From CAVZCK01 sp963798805 (GTDB taxonomy: Bacteria; Pseudomonadota; Alphaproteobacteria; Rhizobiales; Rhodomicrobiaceae), in the NCBI GenBank assembly GCA_963798805.1, contig CAWCVC010000015.1, positions 1-64,000 of the forward strand: 64,000 bases of DNA, written 5' to 3'. The stretch's first letter is position 1; the number at the start of each line of letters is the position of its first letter. Of the stretch, positions 46,331 through 55,732 are shown in pieces. A program made the position numbers and the translations under genes. The notes below the pieces were generated by a model. The model saw only the letters and a list, made by a program, of their open reading frames with translations, was not told where the DNA came from and did not search any database.

Positions 46331-49186
46331 ATGTTGCGGGTCGCCAGCTGTCTCGCCACTCAGCATGATTGGCGCCTGGTCCTTCTGGCCGGCGCTGTGT
46401 GTTTCCTCACAAGCGTCGCCGCGATCAACCTTTTTCACCGGGCCGTGGCGACCGCGGATCGCGCACATGGTCTTTGGCTGATCACCACCGCCGTTGTCAC
46501 AGGTTATGGAATTTGGGCGACCCATTTCATTGCCATGCTGGCCTTCGCGCCGGGTGTTCCGACCGGCTACGACCTGCCGCTCACCCTCGTATCGCTCCTC
46601 GCAGCCGCGGTGATAACCGGCGGCGGCTTCACTGTGGCGGCGACCTTTCGCAAACCTTGGGCGCCCGCAGCGGGCGGTGCGATCGTAGGGTTCGGCATCG
46701 CCGCCATGCATTACACGGGTATGCTGGCATTCGAGGTGCCCGGACATATCGCCTGGGCACCGGATCTCGTCATCGGCTCGATCATCCTGGGAATCGCCTT
46801 TGGCGTCGCGGCGATCCACGTCGCCGCGCGCCGGGAGGCAACACCTCAATGCCTCCCCGCGGCTCTTCTTTTGGCGCTGGCGATCCTAACTCATCATTTC
46901 ACCGCCATGGGGGCGATTCAGATCACACCTGATCCGACGGTGATCATCGACGCCTTGTCTCTCTCGCCCTATGCGTTGTCCATAGCGATTGCGGGCGCCG
47001 CGGCGGCGGTCGTCGGCGTCAGCCTCGCAGCATCGGTCGCGGCCACCTCCCGCCAGCAGCTAATCGAAAAATCGGACGCAGAGATCGCGAGGCAGGCGGA
47101 ACAGCTTCAAACCGCACTGGCGAACATGTCCCAAGGCCTGTGCATGTTCGATCGGGACCAGCGCGTGGTCGTCTGCAATCGTCAATATGCCGAAATGTAT
47201 GGGCTGGATCCGGCGCAGATAGAGCCGGGAATGACGCTTCGCCAAATCCTTGCGATGCGCATCGCGGCTGGCATCTACAGAGATATCAACGCCGAACGGC
47301 TCATCGAAGCCGCGCTCGCCAGCTTCCACACGGAATTGAATCAAATCATTCATCTGGCGGATGGACAATTCATATCCCTGTCGCGACAGCCGCTGGCCGA
47401 TGGCGGCCTGGTCAGCACGCATGAAGACATCACCGAGCGGCAGCTCCTTCACGCGCAGATCGAGCAGCAAAACCGTCTGCTGCAGGAGAATGACGATCTG
47501 CTGCACGCGCAGAATCTCAGGCTCGATGCCGCGCTCAACAATATGTCTCAGGGCCTGTGCATGTTCGATGCCGAGCAGCGCCTGATCATTTTCAATGATC
47601 GCTATCGGAAGATGTACGGACTATCGCCCGAGGAACTGAAGCCCGGCTGCTTATTGCGCGACGTTCTCCTCATGCGCCAGGCATCCGGCACCTTCACCGA
47701 CGACCCCGACGAATATTGCCGCAATGTCGCCCGCGCCATCTCGCATGGCGAAACCACGCGAATAGCCATTGAACTCGCCGACGGACGGGTCATCGATCTT
47801 GTCAACCAGCCGATGAAGGATGGCGGCTGGGTTGCCACTCATGAGGACGTCACCGAGCGCCGCCGCGCGGAGGCGCGGATTGCGCATCTGGCTCATCATG
47901 ACGCGCTGACAAATCTGCCCAACAGAGCGCTGCTGCGCGAGCGGTTGGACGAGGCTTTATCGGCGATGCACGAGGGTGGGCGCGAGGTGGCGGTGCTTTT
48001 ACTGGATCTTGACCGCTTCAAAGAGGTCAACGATTCTTTCGGACACCCGTTCGGCGACGCGCTGCTGCAGTCGGTCGCCTTGCGCCTGACGGCCTGCGTC
48101 CGGGAGAGCGACACGGTTGCTCGTCTAGGCGGCGATGAGTTTGCAATCGTGCAGAAGACATCGGATCCGACGGCGGACAGCATCGTTCTGGCCAAACGGA
48201 TCCAGGAGGTTTTCGACGCTCCGTTCGATCTCGAAGGGCATCTTTTGCTTGTCGGCACGAGCATCGGCATCGCCATCGCTCCCGGGGATGGCGACAACCC
48301 CGACGAGCTCCTGAAAAACGCCGACCTCGCCCTGTATCGAGCCAAGGCGGACCGGACCGGCTCTTACCATCTCTTCGAGCCGGAACTCGACCGGCGCATG
48401 CAGGCGCGCCGCGCTCTCGAAATCGATATCCGCAACGCCCTCCTGAAGGGCGAGTTCACTTTGCATTACCAGCCGCTCGTCAATCTGGAACGCGACGAAA
48501 TTTGCGGCTTCGAAGCCCTGCTGCGCTGGCAGCATCCCGAACGCGGAAATGTCCCGCCCGGCGAGTTCATTCCTCTCGCCGAAGAGACCGGTCTCATCAT
48601 GCCGCTCGGCGAATGGGTGTTGCGGCAAGCCTGCACCGAAGCAGCGACCTGGCCGGATCACGTCAAGGTGGCCGTCAATATTTCGCCGGCCCAGTTCCGG
48701 ACGCGCAATCTCGCCGACGTCGTCCTGCGTACTCTCGCCGCCACCGGCATGCCGCCGCAAAGGCTGGAGCTGGAGATCACGGAATCGGTGATGCTGCAGG
48801 ATGAGGAAGCCGCGTTCAATACGCTCACCCGGCTGCATACTATCGGCGTGCGGATCGCCCTGGACGATTTCGGCACCGGCTATTCTTCCTTGAGCAATCT
48901 GCGCAAATTCCCCTTCGACAAGATCAAAATCGACCGTAGCTTTGTCCGGGATCTGTCGGAGGCCAATCTCGACGCGCTTGCAGTGGTACGCTCTGTGGCT
49001 CAGCTCGGAGTCAGCCTCGGCATGGCCACCACGGCGGAGGGCGTCGAAACGAAAGTGCAGCTCGATCATGTCCGCGCGGAAGGCTGCACGGAAATCCAGG
49101 GCTATTACGTCTGCCCGCCCAGCCCCGCCAAAGACATCGAGCGGCTTCTCAAGACTAAGGGGCGCAAGGCCGCAAGCGCTGCATGA
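46331..49186 (+). CDS. MHYT-PAS-PAS-GGDEF-EAL c-di-GMP turnover protein
   Basis: The protein has 951 residues. Residues 1-250 are an MHYT sensor with seven membrane helices; the motif occurs as THFIAM, MHYTGM and HHFTAM, which may bind a metal or gas ligand. Two near-copies of a PAS_7 domain follow (about 265-375 and 390-500, each with NMSQGLCMFD and DGG-VATHEDVTER-type ends). The GGDEF domain (about 515-680) has an intact GGDEF near residue 602 and the RESD inhibitory site five residues before it. The EAL domain (about 690-940) has EALLRW, NISPAQF, EITES, DDFGTGYSS and KIDRSF, so both synthesis and hydrolysis of c-di-GMP look possible. It acts at the inner membrane, in motility/biofilm control. 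Confidence 0.93.
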   Translation: MLRVASCLATQHDWRLVLLAGAVCFLTSVAAINLFHRAVATADRAHGLWLITTAVVTGYGIWATHFIAMLAFAPGVPTGYDLPLTLVSLLAAAVITGGGFTVAATFRKPWAPAAGGAIVGFGIAAMHYTGMLAFEVPGHIAWAPDLVIGSIILGIAFGVAAIHVAARREATPQCLPAALLLALAILTHHFTAMGAIQITPDPTVIIDALSLSPYALSIAIAGAAAAVVGVSLAASVAATSRQQLIEKSDAEIARQAEQLQTALANMSQGLCMFDRDQRVVVCNRQYAEMYGLDPAQIEPGMTLRQILAMRIAAGIYRDINAERLIEAALASFHTELNQIIHLADGQFISLSRQPLADGGLVSTHEDITERQLLHAQIEQQNRLLQENDDLLHAQNLRLDAALNNMSQGLCMFDAEQRLIIFNDRYRKMYGLSPEELKPGCLLRDVLLMRQASGTFTDDPDEYCRNVARAISHGETTRIAIELADGRVIDLVNQPMKDGGWVATHEDVTERRRAEARIAHLAHHDALTNLPNRALLRERLDEALSAMHEGGREVAVLLLDLDRFKEVNDSFGHPFGDALLQSVALRLTACVRESDTVARLGGDEFAIVQKTSDPTADSIVLAKRIQEVFDAPFDLEGHLLLVGTSIGIAIAPGDGDNPDELLKNADLALYRAKADRTGSYHLFEPELDRRMQARRALEIDIRNALLKGEFTLHYQPLVNLERDEICGFEALLRWQHPERGNVPPGEFIPLAEETGLIMPLGEWVLRQACTEAATWPDHVKVAVNISPAQFRTRNLADVVLRTLAATGMPPQRLELEITESVMLQDEEAAFNTLTRLHTIGVRIALDDFGTGYSSLSNLRKFPFDKIKIDRSFVRDLSEANLDALAVVRSVAQLGVSLGMATTAEGVETKVQLDHVRAEGCTEIQGYYVCPPSPAKDIERLLKTKGRKAASAA

Positions 49187-49210
49187 TTGATGCCTCGATT
49201 CGGCGAAGCG

Positions 49211-49672
49211 CTATGCCGCCTTATGCGAGAGATGCCGCGCCACCGCAATCATGAGGCACGCAAATGCCGCGAACATGACGAGCGCGTTGATGGCGTGAGA
49301 ATATTCCCACTGCGTCCGCAGCAAATCCCAGTTCGCTGGCACGACAGTCCAGTTCGTGGTCGCCTGGTTTGCCGGGAACGTCCAGGTGAAAAAGATGGCG
49401 AGATTGACAGCTGCGAGAACGAAGGACGCAAGCGCGAAGCCGTAAGGCTCCGCTCTCCTCATCAACAGCAAGGTGAAGATAAGCGTCGTTACGATCCCGC
49501 CGATTTCGACGATGCCTAACAGCGCCCAGCCCGAATAGATCTGCTGGACGACGAAATAATCCGCCTGGCTGAGCCCGATCTTGTTCGGCAACTCAAAGAG
49601 ATGCGCTCCGGCGGGGATGATCGCGAGAGCCAAAAACAGAACGCTGAGCCATTGGAAAAGCTGGACGGCCAT
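49211..49672 (-). CDS. Small four-helix membrane protein (DUF1772-like)
   Basis: The protein has 153 residues and four hydrophobic helices: about 5-25 (FQWLSVLFLALAIIPAG), 47-72 (SGWALLGIVEIGGIVTTLIFTLLLM), 78-98 and 126-146. HLFELPNKIGLS after the first helix and TQWEYSHAINALVMF before the last are the best landmarks; the layout resembles DUF1772/anthrone-oxygenase-like membrane proteins, but the match is weak. It converges on the c-di-GMP gene, with 24 bases between stops. Function unknown. Confidence 0.7.
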   Translation of the reverse strand: MAVQLFQWLSVLFLALAIIPAGAHLFELPNKIGLSQADYFVVQQIYSGWALLGIVEIGGIVTTLIFTLLLMRRAEPYGFALASFVLAAVNLAIFFTWTFPANQATTNWTVVPANWDLLRTQWEYSHAINALVMFAAFACLMIAVARHLSHKAA

Positions 49673-49810
49673 CTTTTTCTCCCTGTTGGCTTGGAATCGT
49701 TTAGCTGCCGGACCTGCAGCTATTGGATCAAACGTGACATTTCAGCGCCGTATGGTGGGATTGAGGTTAGGAATTCAAATCTCATGAAAATTTGATCCGT
49801 CAGCAAAGGT

Positions 49811-49843
49811 CTAGAGGTCGAAGCGTTGGATTCGAACCTCTAG
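49811..49843. repeat. Imperfect inverted repeat with tRNA T-arm-like core
   Basis: CTAGAGGTCGAA (49811-49822) and TTCGAACCTCTAG (49831-49843) pair over 12 bases with one bulged A and loop GCGTTGGA. The right half contains the sequence GGATTCGAACC, which on the minus strand reads GGTTCGAATCC, like a tRNA T arm. No acceptor, anticodon or D arm can be drawn around it. It lies about 85 bases outside the IS1380 element. Confidence 0.4.
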
Positions 49844-49926
49844 CCGTTCTTATGCGTCCGAGCTCTCGATTTGATGTCTATTTTGGCGGGCGATCTGATG
49901 CATGCCGCACGGAGCACCGCCGCGAG

Positions 49927-51477
49927 GCTATTTGGGTCGAGTACGCTTTCGACGCGTTGGGGAGTGGATGGGGCGGGCTCAGGGGGCGATCATGCCCCGC
50001 GCTTCATGGCCCGGACGATTGCAGCTTGAACGCGACGAGGCTGAACAGCTCGGCCTGCGGGCAGCACGAGGCGAGAGCGACACGGATGCGGCTCGCCGTC
50101 TCGATGACGCGGCCGGCGATTTTCAGCAGACGTAGGCGGATGCTGGCGAACTCGCTTTGCCGCAAAGGATGCCACGATGGCACGCAATCGCGCAGATCGA
50201 GCAACAGCCAGTAAGCAGCGGTGTGCAGAATGAGGCGCATCTGATTGGCAAGCGGCGAGCGGCAACTGGTACGGTCGGAGGCAAGCTGCGCTTTGTGTTG
50301 TTTGATCAGATTTTCCGCCTGGCCACGGGCGCAGTAGAGGGTTGCATAAATGTGCTCGGCGCTGCCTTTCGTCAGCGAGGTGACGACATAGCGGATGTCG
50401 AGCCCGCGGCGAAGCATGTCATCCTCATCGCTGGCGCTGGCCTCGATCCGTGCCACGACACGGCGCTCCCCGGCCCACGATTTCGCCGCATAACGCGTTT
50501 CGGCAAAGCCGCGCAGGACGGCAAGCTGCTCCTCGGCGCGGCGCGTCCTTATATCGTCGGCCTCTGTTTCGACCAGGCGGTCGAGCACGGTATTGCCGGC
50601 AAAGCCAAAGACATAGTCGACGCCGTTTGCCTCGCACCAGCTCATAACTTCTTCCCGGCCGTAGTGGCTATCGCCGCGGATGGTGATGCGCGTATCGGGC
50701 CAATGCTGGCGAATGCGCTTGATCAGGCGGCGTAGCAATGCGCGAACTTCCTTGCCTGACGGCGTCTTGCCGGGGCGCAGGATCATGGCAACCGGCCGCC
50801 CCGTCGCCGTGTCATAGATGTGGATCGGCAGAAAACAGCGCTCGTCGTAATGGGCGTTCCATTCCGACAGTTTCTGATGGCCGTGAACCACATCGAGCGT
50901 GTCGTCGATGTCCAGAACCACCGACGCCGGCGGCGTCTTGTAGCTCCAGCACCAGATGTCGACCAGCGCATAGGTCAGGCGGATGATCTCCCTCAGCGTC
51001 GGCGCGTTCTCCCAGCGCGAGATGGTCGGCTGCGAGCACAGATCGCTGCCGGTATCGGGTAGCCGCCCGCAGGCGAGTTTGAAAGCGGGATCAGAGCGTA
51101 GCCAGTCGAAATCATTGCCGTCGGGATAGCCACAGGCGATCGCCAGCATGCGGCCTTTCAGTATGTCCTCGACCGTGTGCGTGATGTGCGAAGGATCACG
51201 GTGGTCGGCGATCAGGGCAGCGAGCCTTTTCGAGAGGCCGCGCCGCCGCTCGGCGATGCCGAGCAACATGACGCCGCTGTCGGAGGAAAGCCGGCCGCCA
51301 TCGAAGGCAGCTGTGACTTTCTTGCGCGACACGGCTGGATAGGAAACGCTGAGCGGGCTATCGTCGGTCATGGCGGGTGTGGCTCCGTGGCGCGACGCGC
51401 GCAGGATGGCTTCGACACCCATTTCCTACGCAAGTTCAACGCCTTGCGCCACATCCGCCAGCGCAAATCCAAATAGC
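49927..51477 (-). mobile_element. IS1380-family insertion sequence (ends provisional)
   Basis: The transposase gene at 50004-51371 defines the element. GCTATTTGG occurs at 49927-49935 and again in inverted orientation at 51469-51477, giving a plausible pair of terminal repeats and a size near 1,550 bp, about right for the family. Beyond these nine bases the ends agree only partly, and I found no matching 4-bp target duplication, so the limits are uncertain. Confidence 0.5.
50004..51371 (-). CDS. IS1380 family transposase
   Basis: The protein has about 455 residues from ATG 51371; the frame is open to 51422 (ATG with AGGAA directly before it), so 472 residues is possible. The N-terminal part includes FDGGRLSSDSGVMLLG, typical of IS1380, and then SRWENAP. 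The catalytic DDE elements are in VVLDIDDTLDVVHGHQ (first Asp), TIRGDSHYGREEVMSWCE (second Asp) and YCARGQAENLIKQHK (Glu), all present. No internal stop or frameshift, so it may be functional. Confidence 0.92.
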   Translation of the reverse strand: MTDDSPLSVSYPAVSRKKVTAAFDGGRLSSDSGVMLLGIAERRRGLSKRLAALIADHRDPSHITHTVEDILKGRMLAIACGYPDGNDFDWLRSDPAFKLACGRLPDTGSDLCSQPTISRWENAPTLREIIRLTYALVDIWCWSYKTPPASVVLDIDDTLDVVHGHQKLSEWNAHYDERCFLPIHIYDTATGRPVAMILRPGKTPSGKEVRALLRRLIKRIRQHWPDTRITIRGDSHYGREEVMSWCEANGVDYVFGFAGNTVLDRLVETEADDIRTRRAEEQLAVLRGFAETRYAAKSWAGERRVVARIEASASDEDDMLRRGLDIRYVVTSLTKGSAEHIYATLYCARGQAENLIKQHKAQLASDRTSCRSPLANQMRLILHTAAYWLLLDLRDCVPSWHPLRQSEFASIRLRLLKIAGRVIETASRIRVALASCCPQAELFSLVAFKLQSSGP

Positions 51478-51505
51478 GGCTGAATAAGAGCGGCTAGCGC
51501 CTTGA

Positions 51506-51733
51506 TCACGCGCGACCACCTTCGTCGGGGAGACGAAGATTACGTACGGTCAGTTCATCGACTTCGAGCGAGCCGATCCGCGCCCGGCGGATCGACAAGC
51601 GACCGATTGCCAATGCACCGATCGCGAACGCTCCAAGGGCTAGCGCGCCCAATGCAAGCGCCCCAACTGCGGACGCCCCCGTCGAGGCGACGGTCGTATG
51701 CGCACTGCCTCTAAGCTGCCGAGTTTCGCTCAC
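51506..51733 (-). CDS. Small Ala/Gly repeat protein, probably a beta-helical solenoid
   Basis: The protein has 75 residues from GTG 51733, with GGGAGAGG 5 bases upstream, a good ribosome site. Residues about 22-70 are a five-residue periodic run: GALAL, GALAL, GAFAI, GALAI, GRLSI, RRARI, GSLEV, DELTV, RNLRL, where every fifth position is Gly or a charged residue and hydrophobic residues sit at fixed places. This resembles pentapeptide-type or bactofilin-like right-handed beta-helices. No membrane helix or signal peptide is needed. I have seen similar short proteins in rhizobial genomes without known function. It sits beside the IS1380 element. Confidence 0.65.
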   Translation of the reverse strand: MSETRQLRGSAHTTVASTGASAVGALALGALALGAFAIGALAIGRLSIRRARIGSLEVDELTVRNLRLPDEGGRA

Positions 51734-52033
51734 CTTGACCTCTCCCGCTTCTTAACAGACCGGCGCCGACCACGAAAAACCCCACGCGCCGATATGAATA
51801 CCGCATCGTAGACCGGATAAATCCGCGAATTCGGGCCTCCGCACCGCTGGAAGGCGATATTCAGCAACTTATGGCGCAAGCTTCGGTTCCACCCATTACG
51901 GGCGCAACAAAGCGCCGCTATCCGATACCTCTCTGCTTTTTCTGTCAAAATTTCTGAACTCGTTTTTCTCTTGGCCGGTTCGATCGCGCCGTGTTTAAAG
52001 AAATGCCGGCTATGAGCGACCGAGGGTTGGACG

Positions 52034-53578
52034 ATGGATCGACTACGCGGACCTCGCGGAATTTGGCGAATTCTTCTTGCCTTGCTCGTCCTTGCGGGAG
52101 GTGCATTCGCCATCTGGCAATTTGCCTGGGGCGAGAAACAGGCGAGCTACGATATCCAGACGGTGGAGCTTAGCCATGGCTCGATCGAGCGCAGCATTTC
52201 CGCCACCGGATCCGTGCAGGCCCTGGTTACGGTCGATGTCAGTTCGCAGCTTTCCGGCCAGATCTCGGACGTGAATGTCGACTTCAACTCGCCCGTCAAG
52301 AAGGGCGATGTCCTCGCCGTCATCGACCCCCGAACATTCCAGGCAAAAGTAGCCTCAGCGGAGGCAAATCTGGCGATCGCGAAGACGGATGTCGCCGTGC
52401 AAGAGGCAAACATCGTGAAGGCCAAGGCGCTTGTCGACCAGGCCCAGCGCTCGGCCGAGCGCCAGAGAACCCTTGCGGCGAATAATTCGACACCTGCCGC
52501 CACGCTGGAAACCGCCGAAACCCAACTGCAGACTTCCAAGGCCGATCTGCAGGTCGCTGACGCCCAACTCGCCACCACGCGCGCGACCATCGCCCAGCGC
52601 GAAGCCGATTTGTCGCAGGCAAAGCTCGACCTGGACCGCACGCAAATCCGCTCCCCGATCGACGGCGTGGTGATCGCGCGCCATATCGATCCCGGCGGCA
52701 CGGTTGCCGTAAGTCTGCAAGCGCCTGTCTTGTTTCAAATTGCCCAGGATCTCACGCAAATTCAAATCCTCGTGCTGGTCGATGAGGCGGACATCGGCTC
52801 GATCAACGCCGGCCAGGATGTCACCTTTACCGTGGATGCCTTTCCGGATCGGCTGTTCAAGGGGAACGTTGCGCAGGTGCGGATCGCCGGGACGACGACC
52901 AACAATGTCGTGACCTATACCGTGATCGTGAGCGCACAAAATCCGCAGCAAAAGCTCCTTCCCGGCATGACGGCGACGGTCCGCATTGTCACCGGAACGC
53001 GCCATGACGTACTGCGTGTTCCCAACGAGGCTGTTCGTTTCTCGCCGCCGAAGGGGCTGAAGACGACGGAGCCCGCTGAACGTCCTAATCGTGACGAAGC
53101 GATCGTCTCTTCACTTTCGGAAAAGCTCAAGCTGACGCCCGAACAGACCGAAAATTTCCGCTCCGGCATGGCGGCGACCCGATCTCAACCGCGCGAGCCA
53201 TCCGCGCGCGCGGCCGGCGGAAGGGCGGACGAGACCTCAACGCAAGTCTCCGCGCGCGCGAGCGTTACGAATCGCAGCGCATCCGGCGGCACGCCGGAAC
53301 GCCGCGGCCGGGTGACGCGCGTGCTGGAGGGCATTCTCACGGCCGAGCAGATGACCGCCTTTAAAGAGCTGCGGGATCAATATCGGGACACAACCCGCCC
53401 GGCAAATGTCTGGACCGATACGTCCGAGGGCCTGCAGCCTCATCGGCTGCTGCTCGGCCTTTCCGACGAGAGCTTCAGCGAGGTGCTGCGCGGCGATCTA
53501 AAGGCGGGCGACAAGGTCGTTACCAGGGCGCGTCGGGACGGCGCGAGCGAAAGCCGGCGTGGAGGCCGCGGCTCGTGA
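52034..53578 (+). CDS. macA: MacA-type periplasmic adaptor with LTxxQ-like insert
   Basis: The protein has 514 residues. A membrane anchor lies near residues 12-30 (WRILLALLVLAGGAFAIW). The adaptor layout follows: lipoyl half-motif (ATGSVQALVTVDVSSQLSGQISDVNVDFNSPVKKGDVL as landmarks), a long alpha-hairpin coiled coil (about 100-200), the second lipoyl half (RSPIDGVVIARHIDPGGTVA) and beta-barrel domain. Normal MacA then ends within about 90 residues; here an extra 90-100 residues are inserted after VPNEAVRFSPP. They contain LTPEQTENF and LTAEQMTAF, like the LTxxQ motifs of Spy/CpxP envelope-stress proteins. The usual end LLLGLSDESFSEVLRGDLKAGDKVV follows. GTGA overlap with the ATPase gene. 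Confidence 0.88.
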   Translation: MDRLRGPRGIWRILLALLVLAGGAFAIWQFAWGEKQASYDIQTVELSHGSIERSISATGSVQALVTVDVSSQLSGQISDVNVDFNSPVKKGDVLAVIDPRTFQAKVASAEANLAIAKTDVAVQEANIVKAKALVDQAQRSAERQRTLAANNSTPAATLETAETQLQTSKADLQVADAQLATTRATIAQREADLSQAKLDLDRTQIRSPIDGVVIARHIDPGGTVAVSLQAPVLFQIAQDLTQIQILVLVDEADIGSINAGQDVTFTVDAFPDRLFKGNVAQVRIAGTTTNNVVTYTVIVSAQNPQQKLLPGMTATVRIVTGTRHDVLRVPNEAVRFSPPKGLKTTEPAERPNRDEAIVSSLSEKLKLTPEQTENFRSGMAATRSQPREPSARAAGGRADETSTQVSARASVTNRSASGGTPERRGRVTRVLEGILTAEQMTAFKELRDQYRDTTRPANVWTDTSEGLQPHRLLLGLSDESFSEVLRGDLKAGDKVVTRARRDGASESRRGGRGS

Positions 53579-54315
53579 CGGCGAACGAGACCGCGGGTTG
53601 GCCGGCGTCCCGCGCACAGGCGGTCGTCTCCTGCCGTGACCTCACGAAGACCTACATTATGGGCGAGCAGTCACTGCAGGTGCTGCGCGGCGTCAGCTTC
53701 GATGTGTGGCCGGGCGAGTTCGTCGCCATCATGGGGCCTTCCGGCTCCGGGAAGTCGACGCTGCTTAATCTGATCGGCGCGCTCGACACGCCTACCTCCG
53801 GCAGCCTCACCATCGGCGGGACGGATGTGAGCGGTTTAAGCGGCGACGAACTTGCACATCTGCGCAATCGCGTCATCGGTTTCGTCTTCCAGCAGTTCAA
53901 TCTTCTGCGGCGCACCTCGGCGCTCGACAATGTGAAATTGCCGCTGCTCTATTCGGCGGATGGGCTCGACGACGCCGATGAGGCTGCGCGGAAGCGGCTC
54001 ATCGAAGTCGGGCTCGGCGAACGCCAGGACCATACGCCGGCGCAGCTTTCCGGTGGCCAGCAGCAGCGTGTCGCCATCGCCCGTGCACTGGTCACCAACC
54101 CGAAATTGATCCTCGCCGACGAGCCGACCGGCGCGCTCGATACACAGACCTCAGCGGATATCATGAACCTGTTCACCAAGCTGCACGAAACAGGCATGAC
54201 GATCATCATGGTGACGCATGAACCCGATATTGCAGATTACGCGGAACGCCTCCTTCGTTTCCGCGACGGCTCACTTGTCGACGACGTGCGCCAGACCCCG
54301 AAGGTAATGGCATGA
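53575..54315 (+). CDS. macB: MacB-type ABC transporter ATP-binding protein
   Basis: The protein has 246 residues, starting at GTG 53575, which overlaps the adaptor stop. Walker A is GPSGSGKSTLLNLIG, the Q-loop region VFQQFNLLRRTSALDNV, the signature LSGGQQQRVAIARAL, Walker B LILADEPTGALDTQTS and the switch VTHEPDIA. It belongs to the LolD/MacB group, which drives extrusion from the periplasm rather than import. In the original MacB this domain is fused to the permease; here they are two genes overlapping as ATGA. Confidence 0.92.
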   Translation: MTANETAGWPASRAQAVVSCRDLTKTYIMGEQSLQVLRGVSFDVWPGEFVAIMGPSGSGKSTLLNLIGALDTPTSGSLTIGGTDVSGLSGDELAHLRNRVIGFVFQQFNLLRRTSALDNVKLPLLYSADGLDDADEAARKRLIEVGLGERQDHTPAQLSGGQQQRVAIARALVTNPKLILADEPTGALDTQTSADIMNLFTKLHETGMTIIMVTHEPDIADYAERLLRFRDGSLVDDVRQTPKVMA

Positions 54316-55544
54316 GCTACACGAACTATCTCAGCTCCGCTCTCGCCGCAATCCGCCTCAATGCCATGCGCAGCCTGCTCACCGCGCTGGGCGTCATCAT
54401 CGGGGTTGCATCGGTGATCGTCATGTCGGCGATCGGCAGCGGCGCCCGTCAGGAGGTCGAACGCAGCATCAGCCGGCTTGGAACCAACATGCTGACCATC
54501 TTCCCCGGCTCCTCGCGCTCGGGCCGGTCCCAGGGCGGCGCCGGAACGGCGCCGCCGCTTTCCGAAAACGACATGGAGGCGATCGCCGCGCGCGTTCCGG
54601 GCGTTGCCGCTGTGACCGGCAGCCTCTCGGTCAGCTCCCCGATCATCTACGGCAACCAGAACTGGACCACCTCGGTGACGGGGACGAGTGCGAGCTTTCC
54701 CTTCATCCGGGACTGGGAGATCGCCGAAGGGCGATATTTCACCCATGAGGACGTTGTGCGGGGAGCGAAGGTTGCCGTGCTGGGAACGACGACAGCGCGC
54801 CAACTGTTCGGCGGCGGCGTTGCCGTCGGCGAGCGTATTCGCATTGCCGGCGCGCCGTTCGAGGTGATCGGCATCATGCAAACTCGCGGCCAGGCAGGCG
54901 GCTTTCGCGATCAGGACGACACGGTGCTGATACCGTTGTCGACCGCGCGGGCTAGGCTCGCGGGCCAGAATGTGGCTGTGCCCAATCAGGTCGGCTCCAT
55001 TCTGGTCAAGGTGGACGATCAGGCGGACCTGAGCCGGGCCCAGGAGGACATTATGGATCTGCTCCGGCAGAGGCGGCGCATCCGCGCGGGCGAGCAGGAC
55101 GATTTCAGCGTCCGCAATATCGCGGACATCGTGCAGGCGCGAACCGCGGCGCAGCAGACGCTGACCTGGCTGCTGGCCGCCACGGCGGCGATCTCGCTGA
55201 TCGTCGGCGGCATCGGCATCATGAACATCATGCTGGTTTCGGTGACCGAGCGGACCCGTGAGATCGGCCTGCGCATGGCTGTCGGCGCGCGGCGGCGGGA
55301 CATCCTCTCGCAATTTCTGACCGAAGCGATCGTCCTGTGCCTCGCAGGTGGGCTGATCGGGCTGGTGCTGGGAATCGGCACAACCTATGGCATCGCGGCG
55401 CTGGCGGGCTGGCCAGTGCTGGTCAGCGGCACGATCATTACGGTCGGCATCGGCGCCTCGGCGGCTGTCGGTATCATCTTCGGCTATGTGCCGGCGCGGC
55501 AGGCTGCGAACCTTAATCCGATCGACGCGCTGCGCTATGAGTAG
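54312..55544 (+). CDS. MacB-type permease (FtsX-like, with periplasmic domain)
   Basis: The protein has 410 residues. One helix (about 15-38, LNAMRSLLTALGVIIGVASVIVM) is followed by a periplasmic MacB domain (about 45-270, with GTNMLTIFPGSSRSG and VIGIMQTRGQAGG), and three C-terminal helices carry the FtsX domain: LLAATAAISLIVGGIGIMNIMLVSVTERTREIGLRMAVGARRRDI as landmarks near residue 290, then VLCLAGGLIGLVLGIGTTYG. It exports macrolides, peptides or lipid-like molecules together with the ATPase and adaptor. No outer-membrane TolC gene is near. Confidence 0.9.
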   Translation: MSYTNYLSSALAAIRLNAMRSLLTALGVIIGVASVIVMSAIGSGARQEVERSISRLGTNMLTIFPGSSRSGRSQGGAGTAPPLSENDMEAIAARVPGVAAVTGSLSVSSPIIYGNQNWTTSVTGTSASFPFIRDWEIAEGRYFTHEDVVRGAKVAVLGTTTARQLFGGGVAVGERIRIAGAPFEVIGIMQTRGQAGGFRDQDDTVLIPLSTARARLAGQNVAVPNQVGSILVKVDDQADLSRAQEDIMDLLRQRRRIRAGEQDDFSVRNIADIVQARTAAQQTLTWLLAATAAISLIVGGIGIMNIMLVSVTERTREIGLRMAVGARRRDILSQFLTEAIVLCLAGGLIGLVLGIGTTYGIAALAGWPVLVSGTIITVGIGASAAVGIIFGYVPARQAANLNPIDALRYE

Positions 55545-55732
55545 CGCGGTCCCTTGATCGCACCGGTCTTGCGGACGCACGCCGGCCTGGGCGCATCAAG
55601 ATTGGCCGGCCAGGACAATCGACAATCGCGGCGAGTTCGGAGACACTCTCGAAATCGCAGATCACCGAAACGACTAGCGGAACCAGAGCCAACCGAGCCC
55701 TGGGCGAATGAACTTCAGGAGAGCGAGACGCC

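Noticed and set aside
49811..49843. Possible tRNA or tRNA-derived attachment site
   Set aside because: Only a T-arm-like GGTTCGAATCC can be seen on the minus strand. The T stem has two pairs, and no acceptor, D or anticodon arm fits around it.
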